DNA of 6,795 bases from an uncultured Oscillospiraceae bacterium (GTDB taxonomy: Bacteria; Bacillota_A; Clostridia; Oscillospirales; Oscillospiraceae). Location of the stretch: assembly GCA_944387745.1 (NCBI GenBank), contig CALXGD010000151.1:1-6795 (forward strand), given 5' to 3'. The position numbers were made by a program, and so were the translations under genes. The notes below the pieces were generated by a model. That model saw only the letters and a program-made list of their open reading frames with translations. It searched no databases and was not told the DNA's origin. Position 1 is the stretch's first letter; every line of letters starts with the position of its first letter. Below are positions 5,584-6,795 of the stretch, piece after piece.

Positions 5584-6482
5584 GCCGCCGTCTGGAACTG
5601 CCCATCGGGCCGGAGCTGGCCGGGATTAAAGTGGACACCCTGCTGAAACGACACCTGAGACTGTCTGGAACAGTGGTGCGGCGGATCAAGTGGCTGGAGG
5701 ATGGAATTTTGGTGGACGGGAAACGGGTCAGTACCCGCTATACGCCCCGGGTGGGAGAGATCCTGTCTGTCCGTCTCTCTGATCCAGAGCGGCGCAGCGG
5801 CATCGTACCTGTCCCAGGCCCCCTAGACATCGTGTATGAGGATGAGGATCTGCTGGTGCTGAATAAAGCTCCGGGAATATCTGTCCATCCGGGACCGGGG
5901 CACTTTGACGATACGATTGGTAATTTTCTGTTGGCGTATTACGATTCCAGGGGACAGGAAGGGGATTTTCATCCGGTCCACCGGTTGGACCGGGGGACCT
6001 CTGGGCTGCTTGTGGTGGCCCGCCACCCCCATGCCCAGGAGGTTATGAAGCGGCAGCTCCATACACCGGACTTCCAGCGGATTTATTTGGCGGTGTGTGT
6101 GGGAGCGCCGAATCCGCCTGAAGGAGTTGTAGAGGCGCCGCTGGGCCCAAAGGAGGGCTCACTGATGGAGCAGACGATTCGTGCAGATGGGAAGCCGGCC
6201 CGCACCCGCTATGAAACCGTGCAGCAGGCCGGTCCCTATGCTCTGGTGCGTTTCACTTTAGAGACCGGCCGCACCCATCAAATTCGGGTCCATGCGGCCT
6301 ATTTGGGACATCCGTTGGCAGGTGACTTTCTCTATGGAGAAGAACTTCCGGGGACGATAGACCGGCCTGCTCTGCACTCCGCGAAACTGACTTTCCGGCA
6401 CCCCATCACGGGCCGACAGATGTCTTTTGCACAGCCGTTGCCTCCGGACATGAGACAGCTGCTACTGCAGCACCTGCTGTAA
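5580..6482 (+). CDS. RluA-family RNA pseudouridine synthase (RluD-like)
   Basis: This 300-residue enzyme isomerises uridine to pseudouridine in ribosomal or other RNA. An S4-like N-terminal domain (about 12-62, with LLKRHLRLSG and DGKRV) is followed by the catalytic domain. That domain contains VHRLDRGTSG (133-142) with the catalytic aspartate D137, a central R-x-Y-L motif (RIYLAV, 167-172), and the C-terminal GRTHQIRVHAAYLGHPLAGD (230-249). Length and domain order are normal for the RluA/RluD group; the exact target cannot be told from sequence. The start at 5580 overlaps the upstream stop (ATGA), and only a weak AAGAAG precedes it, so translation probably depends on coupling. A longer in-frame start at 5457 lies inside the upstream gene and gives a non-homologous extension, so it is rejected. 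Placement downstream of an XRE/membrane-protein pair is unusual, but the enzyme itself looks intact. Confidence 0.92.
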   Translation: MSRRLELPIGPELAGIKVDTLLKRHLRLSGTVVRRIKWLEDGILVDGKRVSTRYTPRVGEILSVRLSDPERRSGIVPVPGPLDIVYEDEDLLVLNKAPGISVHPGPGHFDDTIGNFLLAYYDSRGQEGDFHPVHRLDRGTSGLLVVARHPHAQEVMKRQLHTPDFQRIYLAVCVGAPNPPEGVVEAPLGPKEGSLMEQTIRADGKPARTRYETVQQAGPYALVRFTLETGRTHQIRVHAAYLGHPLAGDFLYGEELPGTIDRPALHSAKLTFRHPITGRQMSFAQPLPPDMRQLLLQHLL

Positions 6483-6522
6483 TGTCTACCCCCATGTCTA
6501 CCAAATGTCTACCAGGTCTACC
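6482..6522 (+). repeat. Cluster of four 9-bp direct repeats, ATGTCTACC
   Basis: Exact ATGTCTACC copies start at 6482, 6494 and 6505, and a one-mismatch copy (AGGTCTACC) starts at 6514. The steps are 12, 11 and 9 bases. The first copy overlaps the TAA stop of the pseudouridine synthase gene by one base. The last two bases of the fourth copy adjoin the terminator stem. Spacing near one helical turn is what repeated protein-binding sites look like. No known motif is recognised. Confidence 0.8.
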
Positions 6523-6561
6523 GCCGGGAACCGTTGTGCGGCAACGGTTCCCGGCGTTTTT
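6522..6561 (+). terminator. Intrinsic terminator after the pseudouridine synthase gene
   Basis: CGCCGGGAACCGTTG (6522-6536) pairs perfectly over 15 bp with CAACGGTTCCCGGCG (6542-6556) around the loop TGCGG, followed by TTTTTATTT. This is a very strong rho-independent terminator. It is enclosed on both sides by the 9-bp repeats. Confidence 0.95.
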
Positions 6562-6581
6562 ATTTGTGTGAAATTTGGGTG

Positions 6582-6601
6582 ATGTCTACCAGATGTCTAC
6601 C
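6582..6601 (+). repeat. Two further copies of ATGTCTACC
   Basis: Exact copies start at 6582 and 6593, 11 bases apart, both followed by AG. They lie downstream of the terminator and upstream of the last gene, so the array is split by the terminator hairpin. Confidence 0.8.
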
Positions 6602-6617
6602 AGCGTAATTTTTTTTG

Positions 6618-6648
6618 GAGAAAACTGCGGTTTTCTCTCTCTTTTTTT
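6618..6648 (+). terminator. Second, weaker terminator-like hairpin
   Basis: GAGAAAAC (6618-6625) pairs with GTTTTCTC (6630-6637) around TGCG, followed by TCTC and seven Ts (6642-6648). The stem is AT-rich and shorter than the upstream terminator. It could be a back-up terminator or part of the leader of the gene at 6787. Confidence 0.5.
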
Positions 6649-6674
6649 GCTTTCCAGCAACCTTTTTAGGGCTG

Positions 6675-6696
6675 CAAGGGGCGTTATGCTCCCTTG
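6675..6696 (+). other. Stem-loop in the leader of the last gene
   Basis: CAAGGGGC (6675-6682) can pair with GCTCCCTTG (6688-6696), with one bulged T, around a GTTAT loop. No T-run follows. It lies about 90 bases upstream of the start codon at 6787. The rest of 6697-6771 shows no convincing promoter. Confidence 0.3.
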
Positions 6697-6786
6697 ATAT
6701 GGTGGTTTCTCCTATTTTCTGGGATTTATCGCCTATATTTTGGAAGAAAACTATCCTGTGCCTGAATTTAAAAGGAGGAATTCCCA

Positions 6787-6795
6787 ATGAGAAAC
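6787..6795 (+). CDS. First three codons of a downstream gene
   Basis: ATGAGAAAC (Met-Arg-Asn) follows a strong AAGGAGG (6772-6778) with eight bases between them, which is ideal spacing. The gene continues beyond the window, so nothing can be said of its product. Confidence 0.65.

Noticed and set aside
6482..6571. A 29-residue frame beginning at the first ATGTCTACC repeat, directly on the upstream stop
   Set aside because: It has no ribosome binding site and runs straight through the terminator hairpin and T-run.

Overview
The window reads as chromosomal DNA from a GC-rich, low-complexity-repeat-bearing Firmicute, most likely a gut Clostridia of the Oscillospiraceae type (Flavonifractor, Lawsonibacter or Oscillibacter relatives). 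This is inferred from strong AAGGAGG ribosome binding sites, Rnf-type electron-transport genes, the style of the short XRE regulator, and a GC-rich intergenic repeat. I could not run a database search, so the genus is a guess.

Layout. Positions 1-84 hold the 5' end of a minus-strand gene resembling phage-associated or hypothetical proteins. A roughly 1-kb stretch without genes follows. It is not empty: 218-1001 is a large imperfect inverted repeat with arms of about 340 bp, nested hairpins, and a third copy of the terminal motif on the right. From a promoter near 1090-1118, a plus-strand operon runs rnfC (1176-2501), an rnfD-rnfG fusion (2498-4153) and a single rnfA-type gene (4187-4771), and ends at a strong terminator (4788-4819). 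A second plus-strand operon has a promoter interleaved with three copies of one operator (4882-4942). It encodes a 67-residue XRE regulator, a small membrane protein and an RluA-family pseudouridine synthase, all joined by ATGA overlaps. It ends at a strong terminator (6522-6561) that is flanked by six copies of a 9-bp repeat, ATGTCTACC. A final leader region with hairpins precedes the first three codons of another plus-strand gene at 6787.

How the genes fit together. RnfC (NADH/FMN and two 4Fe-4S sites) and the RnfD-RnfG fusion (two predicted covalent FMN sites) carry the recognisable redox parts of an Rnf-type membrane complex. RnfB (the ferredoxin-facing subunit) and RnfE (the partner of RnfA) are absent. 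The terminator comes directly after rnfA, so the operon looks complete but abbreviated. The RnfA-type protein also lacks a cysteine at the usual first cluster-ligand position. This compact, RnfB/RnfE-less Rnf-like operon is the most interesting candidate system here. The operator array, the 9-bp repeats and the long inverted repeat are the next most interesting signals.
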